From JAUMXJ01 sp041781135 (GTDB taxonomy: Bacteria > Bacillota > Clostridia > Peptostreptococcales > Acidaminobacteraceae), in assembly GCA_041781135.1 (NCBI GenBank), contig JBHAZV010000045.1, positions 1 to 26,524 on the forward strand: a stretch of 26,524 bases of DNA, given 5' to 3'. The position numbers and the translations under genes were made by a program. Shown piece after piece: positions 5,826 to 13,762 of this stretch. The first letter of the stretch is position 1. The number at the start of each line of letters is the position of its first letter. The notes under the pieces were generated by a model, which was given only the letters and a program-made list of their open reading frames with translations, did not search any database and was not told the origin of the DNA.

Positions 5826-7556
5826 ATGAACAAAAATGCGATTAGAACAAAATTATTGTTTTTGGCGCTTGCACTGGCTGCGGCGATATTTTTTTGCGCG
5901 CACTCGCTTTATGCAGAAACAACCGCAGCATCCGAAAATAACCCGAAGCTCAGCGACGGTACATATACAATAAATGCCGAGCTTCACGGCGGCACCGGCA
6001 GAGTAAGTATCCACTCCCCTGTTTCCATGACCATAACCGCGGGCAAATTTACATTTACAATCGTCTGGACGAGCGGATACTACGATTTTATGAAAATCGG
6101 CGAAGAGATCTTCTACCCGATCCACCAGGACAGCGAGACGACAACTTTTGAAATCCCTGCCGGCTCGCTTGAAACTCTGCACTTTACAGCACAAACCTCC
6201 AAAATGAGCAGACCTCACGAAATAGAATACAGTATAGAATTTGACATACTAAGTATTGCACAGGAAAATTCCGGCGACACGTACTACATTTCGCTTTGGA
6301 TTGCTGCCGCCGCCGCCGTCATAATCTGGGCAGCGCTGCAGCTGCTGACCAAACGCAAAAAAATTTCGTCTTCAAAATCTCTGCTGCTCGCGCTTTCCTT
6401 TTTTCAGCTTTTATTCTTAGTGCCGACTATGACTGCATGCGGAGACAGCGCAATCGAGCGCAGCTACACAGAAAAGCCGGATATAGGAATGCGCTGGATA
6501 GACAGCGAACCTCTCAGCTACGCAAAGGGATTTGCGATAGATTACTACGAGGGTGCAGTTCTGATACGCATCGGCGAAAACGGCTTCTTATTTTTGGACT
6601 CAGCCGATACCGAGGTCGATCAGCAGAAAATCGCTTCACAGAAAATTACGGCGCTGCAAAAACCGTCAAATGTGTACCTTACCGCAACCTCCGTAATGGC
6701 TTTTATGCACGACATAGGCGAAATTGACAAAATCAAATTTGCCGGCACAAAATCTGATGGTTGGGGGCTCGATTACGCAAAAAAGGCGCTCGAAGACGGG
6801 AGCATCAAATTCGCCGGGAAATACAGCTCGCCGGACTATGAACTTCTCGTAAAAGAAAATTGCGAACTTGGTATTTTTTCTACGATGATCACACACGCTC
6901 CGGAAGTTTCCGACAAGATGAAAGAAGTAGGAATCCCGATATTTGTAGACTATTCCAGCTACGAGAATCATCCGCTCGGCAGGACGGAATGGATAAAGGT
7001 CTACGGTGCAATATTTGACAAAAAAGAAGCTGCGCGAAAAGTATTCGACGAACAAAATGAGCTTCTGAAATCGACAGAAGAATTGGAAAAAACGAATGCA
7101 GAAGTCGCTTTTTTCTCAATATCCGCATCCGGAAAAATTACGGCAAGAAAAAGCGAAGACTATGTGGCAAAAATGATTGAATTAGCCGGCGCTAACTACG
7201 CATATAAATCAGTAGACGACGCTGTTGTAAACGCACTTACAATTACCATGGACCGCGAAGCATTTTTCAAAGAAACCCTGAATTCAGACATTATCATTTA
7301 CAACACCACTATCAACGGCGGTTTTGAATCCATTGCCGAAATGGTTCATGCGCATCCTATACTTGCAGAACTTCCGGCGGTACAAAACGGCAATGTCTGG
7401 GTCACGACTGATGTTTTTTATCAATCGACTACAAAACACGGTCAAATGATTGCAGAGCTTGCGAAAATAATCAGAGACGAAACCGATGGAGCTTCCAACG
7501 AAGCCGCAGGCAACCCTGCAACCGAATACATTTTTTTTCGAAAATTAAATTTATGA
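5826..7556 (+). CDS. Fused beta-module / membrane segment / BtuF-FecB-type substrate-binding protein
   Basis: The start at 5826 gives a signal peptide (LLFLALALAAAIFFCAHSLYA) in a 576-residue product; the frame stays open to 5772 but the extension makes no sense for export. Residues 43-140 form a beta-rich module (DGTYTINAEL ... MSRPHEIEYSIEF) of the kind found in metal or haem acquisition proteins. A transmembrane helix (155-172) with a basic stop KRKK follows, then a second hydrophobic stretch (184-204) ending in a lipobox-like MTAC (Cys205). Residues 206-555 match periplasmic-binding-protein family PF01497 (BtuF/FecB/FhuD), as in PSNVYLTATSVMAFMHDIG and GVPIFVDY-like GIPIFVDY. It looks like an in-frame fusion of a membrane-anchored binding module with a lipoprotein receptor. 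It overlaps the permease gene by 4 bp (ATGA). The ribosome binding site is weak. Confidence 0.85.
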   Translation: MNKNAIRTKLLFLALALAAAIFFCAHSLYAETTAASENNPKLSDGTYTINAELHGGTGRVSIHSPVSMTITAGKFTFTIVWTSGYYDFMKIGEEIFYPIHQDSETTTFEIPAGSLETLHFTAQTSKMSRPHEIEYSIEFDILSIAQENSGDTYYISLWIAAAAAVIIWAALQLLTKRKKISSSKSLLLALSFFQLLFLVPTMTACGDSAIERSYTEKPDIGMRWIDSEPLSYAKGFAIDYYEGAVLIRIGENGFLFLDSADTEVDQQKIASQKITALQKPSNVYLTATSVMAFMHDIGEIDKIKFAGTKSDGWGLDYAKKALEDGSIKFAGKYSSPDYELLVKENCELGIFSTMITHAPEVSDKMKEVGIPIFVDYSSYENHPLGRTEWIKVYGAIFDKKEAARKVFDEQNELLKSTEELEKTNAEVAFFSISASGKITARKSEDYVAKMIELAGANYAYKSVDDAVVNALTITMDREAFFKETLNSDIIIYNTTINGGFESIAEMVHAHPILAELPAVQNGNVWVTTDVFYQSTTKHGQMIAELAKIIRDETDGASNEAAGNPATEYIFFRKLNL

Positions 7557-8569
7557 AACAAAGAATCCTTTTCGCAGCGATATTCAGCGCAACCCTGCTT
7601 ACAGCATTTATACTGCTAAATGTTGGACTCGGCAGCGTAAGCATACCGCCGAACCACATAGTACGTGCGCTTTTTGCCGGAGGAGAAGGCGTGCCCGAAG
7701 AAACTCTAAAAATCCTCTGGAGCATCCGGCTTCCAAGGATGTTCAGCGCTCTGATCCTCGGAGGGGCGCTTTCTCTTTCGGGATTCATACTTCAGACTTA
7801 CTTCTCAAACCCTATTGCCGGTCCGTTTGTCCTCGGCGTTTCGTCCGGCGCAAGGCTTGCGGTCGCTGTACTGCTCGTATTTATTGCAGGAACATACAAG
7901 GGCGTAAGTTCATTTGCCATGGTGCTTGCGGCATTTATAGGCTCATTGACTGCCATGTCATTTGTTCTGCTGATTTCCCGCAGGGTTCGGCGCGCTTCTG
8001 CACTTATAATCGGGGGTGTTATGATTGGATATATATGCTCTGCCGTCACCGATTTTATAATTACATTCGGCAGCGACGCCAATATTGTAAATTTGCATAA
8101 CTGGTCACGAGGAAGCTTTTCGGGAATGTCCTGGGATAATATAAAATTTATTGCAATCAGCGTGAGCACCGCGTCCGCGGCGGTATTCATGCTAAGCAAA
8201 CCCATCGGCGCATTTATGCTCGGGGAGAACTATGCAAGAAGTCTCGGCGTAAATGTTAAGACTCTGAGGATCCTGCTCGTCGTACTTTCAAGTTTTTTAG
8301 CCGCATGTGTCACAGCTTTTGCCGGCCCCATCTCTTTTATCGGGATTGCAGTGCCTCATCTTGCAAAATCGCTGGTAAAAACCGCAAAACCGCTTATAGT
8401 AACCCCGGTATGTTTTATGCTCGGCTCGGTATTCTGCCTGGGCTGCGACCTTGTAGCAAGGACAGCTCTTGCCCCGTCTGACCTGAGCATAAGTTCAGTT
8501 ACGGCAGTTTTCGGCGCGCCGATAGTCATATACATTATGATGCGGCGAAAAAGCAAAAATTCAGGCTGA
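7553..8569 (+). CDS. BtuC/FecCD-family ABC transporter permease
   Basis: The 338-residue, very hydrophobic protein has the typical opening of this family (GSVSIPPNHIV; LWSIRLPRMFSALILGGALS; SNPIAGPFVLGVSSGA) and about ten membrane helices. The coupling-helix region AGPISFIGIAVPHLAK near residue 262 contacts the ATPase in BtuCD. Family members import cobalamin, haem, ferric siderophores or cobalt complexes. The start codon overlaps the preceding receptor gene (ATGA), so the two are translated together. The expected third component, a BtuD/FecE ATPase, does not follow: 85 bp later a gene lies on the opposite strand. The ATPase must be elsewhere, be shared, or have been lost. Confidence 0.92.
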   Translation: MKQRILFAAIFSATLLTAFILLNVGLGSVSIPPNHIVRALFAGGEGVPEETLKILWSIRLPRMFSALILGGALSLSGFILQTYFSNPIAGPFVLGVSSGARLAVAVLLVFIAGTYKGVSSFAMVLAAFIGSLTAMSFVLLISRRVRRASALIIGGVMIGYICSAVTDFIITFGSDANIVNLHNWSRGSFSGMSWDNIKFIAISVSTASAAVFMLSKPIGAFMLGENYARSLGVNVKTLRILLVVLSSFLAACVTAFAGPISFIGIAVPHLAKSLVKTAKPLIVTPVCFMLGSVFCLGCDLVARTALAPSDLSISSVTAVFGAPIVIYIMMRRKSKNSG

Positions 8570-8654
8570 AGATTGTCCGCGAAGTTACAAATAAAGCGCG
8601 CTCAAAAGCACCTTCTCGCTTCGCTCCATGATTCACTGATATTGTCGACCATTA

Positions 8655-9287
8655 TCATTGTTGCGTAAAATCTGAGTAAGGTGCGGCTACCGTCGGCGGA
8701 AGGCGCTTCACTATATAGTCGAGCACAAAATCAAAATCCTCCCCGTCGGCGTAAACCTGGTTTTTCATCAAAAGCTCGTTGACTTTTATTACCCCTCGCT
8801 TTTTGTCGGGCACAATTTTTCTCACCTTGGCAAACTCCGTACGCATACTGCTCTTCGAAGCAGAAAGAATCCCAGTTCCCACCGCAGAGGCACTGCCTGC
8901 CGCAATGCCGGCAAGCGCGGTTATTGCAGCAATAAGCTGCGATTTCTTCACCTGCTTTTCCATCTGCGAATGGGTGACGCCATCTTCGTCCATTTCAAAA
9001 AGCACGCAGTATTTGCCGCCCATTATCAAAGCATAAAACAGGTATCCGACCAAGACGAGAGCCATCATCCCCAAAAAAGCGAAACCAAAGCCCTTGGAAA
9101 CTTCCAGTATATTCGCAAGCTGAAACCCGCGGTCTGTCACTTCGAGCGCCAAGACAAAAACCCACATACCGAGCATTATGAAACCGAAAATCTTCCAGAG
9201 CAGAAACAGTATTGTCGGATTATTCAAAAGCTTAAATTCGTATACCCAGCGAAAAACTCCGTCGTCACATTTAACAATTTTCTTCAT
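8655..9287 (-). CDS. Uncharacterised small membrane protein
   Basis: The start at 9287 is chosen because GGAGGG lies 9 bp before it; an upstream ATG lacks such a site. The 210-residue protein has two transmembrane helices (about 26-50 and 68-90). A Gly/Ala-rich hydrophobic stretch follows (118-143, LIAAITALAGIAAGSASAVGTG), then a soluble C-terminal part containing PDKKRGVIKVNELLMKNQ (about 160-177) and a short hydrophobic end. The layout resembles membrane proteins with a cytosolic PH-like or DUF domain, but I do not recognise a named family. It stands alone between convergent and divergent neighbours, with no clear partner. The 85 bp between it and the permease gene hold no recognisable site. 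Confidence 0.75.
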   Translation of the reverse strand: MKKIVKCDDGVFRWVYEFKLLNNPTILFLLWKIFGFIMLGMWVFVLALEVTDRGFQLANILEVSKGFGFAFLGMMALVLVGYLFYALIMGGKYCVLFEMDEDGVTHSQMEKQVKKSQLIAAITALAGIAAGSASAVGTGILSASKSSMRTEFAKVRKIVPDKKRGVIKVNELLMKNQVYADGEDFDFVLDYIVKRLPPTVAAPYSDFTQQ

Positions 9288-9427
9288 ACTCGCGCTCCCT
9301 CCATACATTTTTATCCGCACTGCAACAATATTTTAGCACGGCGCGGCTCAATAAAAAATACCCGTATTCACACGAAGTCCATAGTTTGGACACACAAACA
9401 ACTTTTTCGCTAAATTTCACAATATTT

Positions 9428-9456
9428 TTGACATCTTCCTGAAATAATGCTATACT
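9428..9456 (+). promoter_or_regulatory. Promoter of oppBCDF
   Basis: TTGACA (9428-9433) and TATACT (9451-9456) are 17 bp apart. Initiation near 9463 gives a leader of about 36 nt containing the strong ribosome binding site GGGGAGG (9484-9490). A small inverted repeat GTCCA/TGGAC lies upstream at 9379-9393 and has no assigned role. Confidence 0.8.
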
Positions 9457-9498
9457 TCCGCCAAGGCAACATATTCTATCTTAGGGGAGGTAACAAAT

Positions 9499-10425
9499 TT
9501 GTGGAAATACTACGCTGAAAAAGTGCTGTCCGCTTTGATTACTCTGTTCCTCATCGCCACGATAACATTTTTTATGATGAGGGCAATCCCGGGCGGTCCG
9601 TTCTCGCGAGAGAAGGCGCTTCCTGAGGCTACAATCAGAGCATTAGAAGCGAAGTACAATTTAGACAAGCCTGTTTTTGAACAGTATATCGACTACATCA
9701 AAGGATTGGCAAGACTCGATCTTGGGCCGTCATTCCAAAAAGTGGGCGTGTCTGTCAACCAGCTTCTTTCTGAAGGATTTCCTCAGTCTGCAAAAATCGG
9801 TCTGTACGCGTCCATCCTCATAATAATCTTGGGGATACCTATCGGAATTATTTCTGCGCTCAAGCAAAATACGTGGATAGACTACCTGGTGACATTTATC
9901 GCCACGCTCGGCGTCACGATTCCAAGCTTCGTCGTCGGCACGATGATGATCTACATATTCTCGGTACAGCTGAACTGGCTTCCGACTTTCGGTCTGGATT
10001 CATGGACAGGTTTTATCGCTCCCGTAATAGCGCTCAGCGGTTATTCACTTTCTTTCGTGACCCGTCTCACGCGTTCTTCGATGCTCGAAGTGCTCAGACA
10101 GGACTATATCAGAACTGCGCGCGCCAACGGGCTGAGCGAATTTAAAGTCATCGCAAAACACGCGCTCAAAAATGCGCTGATTCCGGTAGTTACATATATC
10201 GGACCTATGATGGCGTCAATTATGACAGGCTCGTTCGTAATAGAAAAAATCTTTGCAATCAACGGCATCGGTAAGTATTTTGTAGAAAGTATCGGCAACC
10301 GCGACTACACCGTTATAATGGGTATGACAATATTCTATGCGCTGCTTTACATCATAACCATACTGTTTGTCGACATCGCGTACAGCCTGATTGATCCAAG
10401 GATCAAAATGGGAGGCAGGGACTAA
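9499..10425 (+). CDS. oppB: Oligopeptide ABC transporter permease OppB
   Basis: Translation starts at TTG (9499), 8 bp after GGGGAGG; no ATG is suitably placed, and the resulting N-terminus MWKYYAEKVLSALITL is typical of OppB/DppB. The 308-residue protein has six membrane helices, the family segment TITFFMMRAIPGGPF near residue 21, and the EAA-type coupling loop RTARANGLSEFKVIAKHAL that docks on the ATPase subunits. It forms the inner-membrane channel with OppC. It is the first of four tightly packed genes; oppC follows after 2 bp. Confidence 0.93.
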   Translation: MWKYYAEKVLSALITLFLIATITFFMMRAIPGGPFSREKALPEATIRALEAKYNLDKPVFEQYIDYIKGLARLDLGPSFQKVGVSVNQLLSEGFPQSAKIGLYASILIIILGIPIGIISALKQNTWIDYLVTFIATLGVTIPSFVVGTMMIYIFSVQLNWLPTFGLDSWTGFIAPVIALSGYSLSFVTRLTRSSMLEVLRQDYIRTARANGLSEFKVIAKHALKNALIPVVTYIGPMMASIMTGSFVIEKIFAINGIGKYFVESIGNRDYTVIMGMTIFYALLYIITILFVDIAYSLIDPRIKMGGRD

Positions 10426-10427
10426 TT

Positions 10428-11636
10428 ATGGAAAATCAAGTAGATAACGGTTTTGTATTTTTAGATAAAAAATATGTAGACGCCGAGGTGGTTCGTCCAA
10501 GCCTGACATACTGGCAGGATGCTTGGCGTCGCCTTCGTAAGCACAAGCTTGCGATGTTCGGAATAATAGTAATTATCATCATGATGCTGTTCGCCTTTGT
10601 GGGTCCGCTGTTTATGACAATGTCATATTCGGACCAGATAGTTGATTTCAAAAATATCGGACCTACGCTTCAAACCTGGCAGATCAGCGACACAGAATAC
10701 ATTTACCGAACAGAAGATTACTCGCTCATACTCGTAAACGAACATGGCGAGCTCATCAAAAAGATCCCTGAAATCAGAGCAAAGCGCGATGTCAAAAACA
10801 AAATATATTACTACCAGTACGATAACGAAAACATCATGAAGCTGGACTTCTCGTTCAATGTGCTCAAAAGCAAAAAAGGGCTCTACGACTATAAATACAT
10901 GCTCGAATTCAAAGGAGTGCAGCACACACACTTCGAAAAGACATTCTGGAACAAGACGTACCCTCTCGGCAGCGACAACCTCGGCAGAAATATGCTGTCC
11001 AGACTGATGTTCGGCACAAAGATTTCGCTGCTCGTAGCATTTATAGCTACTGCGGTCAACCTGTTTATCGGCGTTATTTACGGCGCCGTCTCCGGATATG
11101 AGGGTGGGCTCGTCGACATCATAATGATGAGAATAGTCGACATTATCAACTCTATTCCTCTAACGCTGTACGTCATCCTTCTGATGGTAGTCATGCCAAA
11201 GGTGGAAGGGCTTACAAACATCGTATTGGCAATAAGCACCGTATACTGGGTGGGAACTGCAAGGCTCGTACGCGGACAGCTGCTCTCGATCAAGGAACAG
11301 GAATTCATCTTGGCTGCAAGGACCATCGGCGTCCCTAAGCGAAAAATCATTGCAAAACACCTCATTCCAAACGCAATAGGACCAATCATCGTCTCTATGG
11401 CAATGATGATTCCAAGCGCAATATTCACCGAAGCGTTCCTGAGTTTCATCGGCCTCGGCGTAAGCGCACCTATGGCTTCGCTCGGCACACTTGCAAACGA
11501 CGCACTTCCGGCGCTTACGACATACCCTTACCAGCTTATACTTCCTTCGGTAACAATCGCCGTAATAATTTTGGCTTTCAATTTCCTCGGCGACGGTCTG
11601 AGAGATGCGCTGGATCCAAGGCTTAGAAAGGGTTAG
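10428..11636 (+). CDS. oppC: Oligopeptide ABC transporter permease OppC with large external insertion
   Basis: The 402-residue protein partners OppB in the channel. TM1 spans about 41-63. The BPD_transp_1 core begins after FWNKTYPLGSDNLGRNMLSR (173-192), and the EAA loop reads LAARTIGVPKRKIIAKHLI. It is about 100 residues longer than a standard OppC. The extra part (about 70-170), between TM1 and the core, is hydrophilic, rich in Tyr/Asp/Lys, and should face outside. It begins IGPTLQTWQISDTEYIYR and alternates short strands such as YSLILVNEHGELIKKI, suggesting a small beta domain near the receptor docking face. The start follows GGGAGG in the oppB end. The oppD start is 8 bp after the stop. 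Confidence 0.92.
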   Translation: MENQVDNGFVFLDKKYVDAEVVRPSLTYWQDAWRRLRKHKLAMFGIIVIIIMMLFAFVGPLFMTMSYSDQIVDFKNIGPTLQTWQISDTEYIYRTEDYSLILVNEHGELIKKIPEIRAKRDVKNKIYYYQYDNENIMKLDFSFNVLKSKKGLYDYKYMLEFKGVQHTHFEKTFWNKTYPLGSDNLGRNMLSRLMFGTKISLLVAFIATAVNLFIGVIYGAVSGYEGGLVDIIMMRIVDIINSIPLTLYVILLMVVMPKVEGLTNIVLAISTVYWVGTARLVRGQLLSIKEQEFILAARTIGVPKRKIIAKHLIPNAIGPIIVSMAMMIPSAIFTEAFLSFIGLGVSAPMASLGTLANDALPALTTYPYQLILPSVTIAVIILAFNFLGDGLRDALDPRLRKG

Positions 11637-11644
11637 GGGGCAAT

Positions 11645-12667
11645 ATGGAAAAATTGTTAGAAGTAAAAAATCTGCACACTTCATTTTTCACGCACCTCGG
11701 CGAAGTAAAAGCCGTTAGAGGCACTAACTTCGAGGTACATAAAGGCGAAATTCTCGGAATAGTAGGGGAATCCGGCTCCGGAAAGAGTGTAACCGCACTC
11801 TCTGTAATCGGCCTGATCGAGCATCCGGGCAAAATCGTCAAAGGAGAGGTGATATTCGAGGGCAAAAACCTCGTAGGGCTCAGCAAGAGCGAGATGTCAA
11901 CTATCAGAGGTTCAGAAATTTCAATGATCTTCCAAGATCCAATGACATCGCTGAACCCCGTCTTTACGATCAAAAATCAGATGGTCGAAATTATCAAAAG
12001 ACATCAGAAGGTCAGCACAGCCGATGCTTTAAAGATCGCAATTAATAAGCTGGAGATGGTCGGCATCCCGCAGGCGGCAAAACGCATAAATTCATATCCG
12101 CACGAATTTTCGGGCGGCATGAGACAGAGAGCGATGATAGCGATGGCGCTCAGCTGCAACCCAAAGCTTCTTATCGCTGACGAACCTACAACCGCGCTCG
12201 ACGTCACAATTCAGGCGCAAATTTTGGATATCCTACGAAAGCTGTCCAAAGAAATCGACACATCCATAATAATCATCACGCACGACCTCGGCGTTATTGC
12301 AGAAACCTGCAAAAACCTTATAGTAATGTACGGCGGTCTTATAATGGAAAAAGGCACTGTCGACGACATCTTCCACTCGCCGCAGCATCCGTATACAAAT
12401 GGTCTGATGCAGTCGATACCTAAAATGCACAAAAAAGACAACTCAAGGCTTGTTCCGATACCGGGATCGCCTCCTGATCTGATGAATCCGCCAAAAGGCT
12501 GCCCTTTCTCGCCAAGGTGCAAGCATGTAATGAAAATATGTGTAGAAAAGCTGCCTCCTACATACAAAATAGATGAAGGTCACGAATCGACCTGCTGGCT
12601 TTTCCACAAGGACGCGCCTCATGTAGAGGGTTACAAAAAAATAACCGAGGAGGCAGGCAATGAGTGA
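11645..12667 (+). CDS. oppD: Oligopeptide ABC transporter ATPase OppD
   Basis: The 340-residue cytoplasmic ATPase has Walker A GESGSGKS (41-48), Q-loop MIFQDPMTSLNP, signature FSGGMRQR, Walker B LLIADEPTTALD and switch His in IIITHDLG. The C-terminal oligopeptide/dipeptide extension contains four cysteines (GCPFSPRC, ICVEK, STCWLF), a pattern that in OppD/DppD relatives can hold an Fe-S cluster. It pairs with OppF as a heterodimer to drive import. The gene overlaps oppF by 8 bp. Confidence 0.95.
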   Translation: MEKLLEVKNLHTSFFTHLGEVKAVRGTNFEVHKGEILGIVGESGSGKSVTALSVIGLIEHPGKIVKGEVIFEGKNLVGLSKSEMSTIRGSEISMIFQDPMTSLNPVFTIKNQMVEIIKRHQKVSTADALKIAINKLEMVGIPQAAKRINSYPHEFSGGMRQRAMIAMALSCNPKLLIADEPTTALDVTIQAQILDILRKLSKEIDTSIIIITHDLGVIAETCKNLIVMYGGLIMEKGTVDDIFHSPQHPYTNGLMQSIPKMHKKDNSRLVPIPGSPPDLMNPPKGCPFSPRCKHVMKICVEKLPPTYKIDEGHESTCWLFHKDAPHVEGYKKITEEAGNE

Positions 12668-13664
12668 AATGACTAAAAATAACAAAGAAACACTCGTAGA
12701 AATATCCGGGCTTAAAAAGTATTTCAAAGTAAAGAGCGAGATGTTCAAGCCTAAGAATTATCTAAAAGCTGTAGATGATGTTTCTTTCAAAATCTACAAG
12801 GGCGAAACTTTCGGGCTCGTCGGCGAATCGGGCTGCGGCAAATCCACGCTCGGAAGAACCCTTATAAGGCTGTACTCTCCTACCGGAGGAAAAATCGTCT
12901 TTGACGGCGAGGATATAACAAACCTTTCCGAAAAAGAACTGCTGCGCCACAGAAAAAATATACAGATGATATTCCAGGATCCGTACGCATCTCTAAACAC
13001 GCGTATGACAATCGCCGAAATAATCGGCGAGGGAATGGACATTCACACTGAATACAAAGGAGATGCAAAGCGCGAAAGAATTTATGAACTGCTCGAAAGA
13101 GTCGGTCTAAAACGAGAGCACGCAAACAGGTATCCGCACGAATTCTCCGGCGGACAAAGACAAAGGATCGGTATAGCAAGGGCGCTTGCAATTGAACCAA
13201 AATTTATAATCTGCGACGAACCTATTTCGGCGCTCGACGTCTCGATACAGGCGCAGGTAGTAAATATGCTTGAGGATTTGCAGCAGGAGCTCGGTCTGAC
13301 ATATCTGTTCATAGCGCACGACCTCTCGATGGTAAAGCACATATCAGACAGGATCGGCGTAATGTACCTCGGCAAACTGATGGAACTTGCAACTAGCGAC
13401 GAACTGTACGACAAACCGCTGCATCCTTATACACAGGCGCTACTCTCGTCCATACCTATCCCTGATCCAAGGGCAGACAAGAGCGCAAGGATAATGCTTG
13501 AGGGCGAGCTTCAAAGCCCTATAAACACAAAGCCGGGCTGCCTGTTCTGCTCAAGATGCAGGTACAAAAAAGAACTGTGCAGCACTGCAACACCGGAACT
13601 CGCAGAAGTAATGCCCGGGCATTTCGTGGCATGCCACTTCACAAAAGAGATAAACTCTCTATAA
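12660..13664 (+). CDS. oppF: Oligopeptide ABC transporter ATPase OppF
   Basis: The 334-residue second ATPase has Walker A GESGCGKS (55-62), Q-loop MIFQDPYASLN, signature FSGGQRQR and Walker B FIICDEPISALD. A C-terminal extension with cysteines (GCLFCSRCRYKKELC; VACHF) mirrors that of OppD. Its start ATG lies inside the end of oppD, and the upstream GGAGGCAGGC serves as ribosome binding site. It is the last gene of the oppBCDF unit; no strong terminator is evident before oppA, so some read-through into oppA is possible. Confidence 0.95.
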   Translation: MSEMTKNNKETLVEISGLKKYFKVKSEMFKPKNYLKAVDDVSFKIYKGETFGLVGESGCGKSTLGRTLIRLYSPTGGKIVFDGEDITNLSEKELLRHRKNIQMIFQDPYASLNTRMTIAEIIGEGMDIHTEYKGDAKRERIYELLERVGLKREHANRYPHEFSGGQRQRIGIARALAIEPKFIICDEPISALDVSIQAQVVNMLEDLQQELGLTYLFIAHDLSMVKHISDRIGVMYLGKLMELATSDELYDKPLHPYTQALLSSIPIPDPRADKSARIMLEGELQSPINTKPGCLFCSRCRYKKELCSTATPELAEVMPGHFVACHFTKEINSL

Positions 13665-13723
13665 ATTCAAACACAATGGTTATCTCGCAAAGCAACTTAC
13701 TATTCTTAAAAATGAATGCTTTG

Positions 13724-13732
13724 TGATATAAT
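13724..13732 (+). promoter_or_regulatory. Extended -10 promoter of oppA
   Basis: TGATATAAT is a perfect -10 with the TGn extension; no good -35 is present at 17 bp (TCTTAA). It is 31 bp before the oppA start codon, which is preceded by AGGAGG (13753-13758). An inverted repeat CAAAGCA (13688-13694) / TGCTTTG (13717-13723) abuts the -10 and could be an operator. A separate promoter fits the usual need for far more receptor than transporter. Confidence 0.65.
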
Positions 13733-13762
13733 ATAAGAGTCAAATATGACACAGGAGGAATT

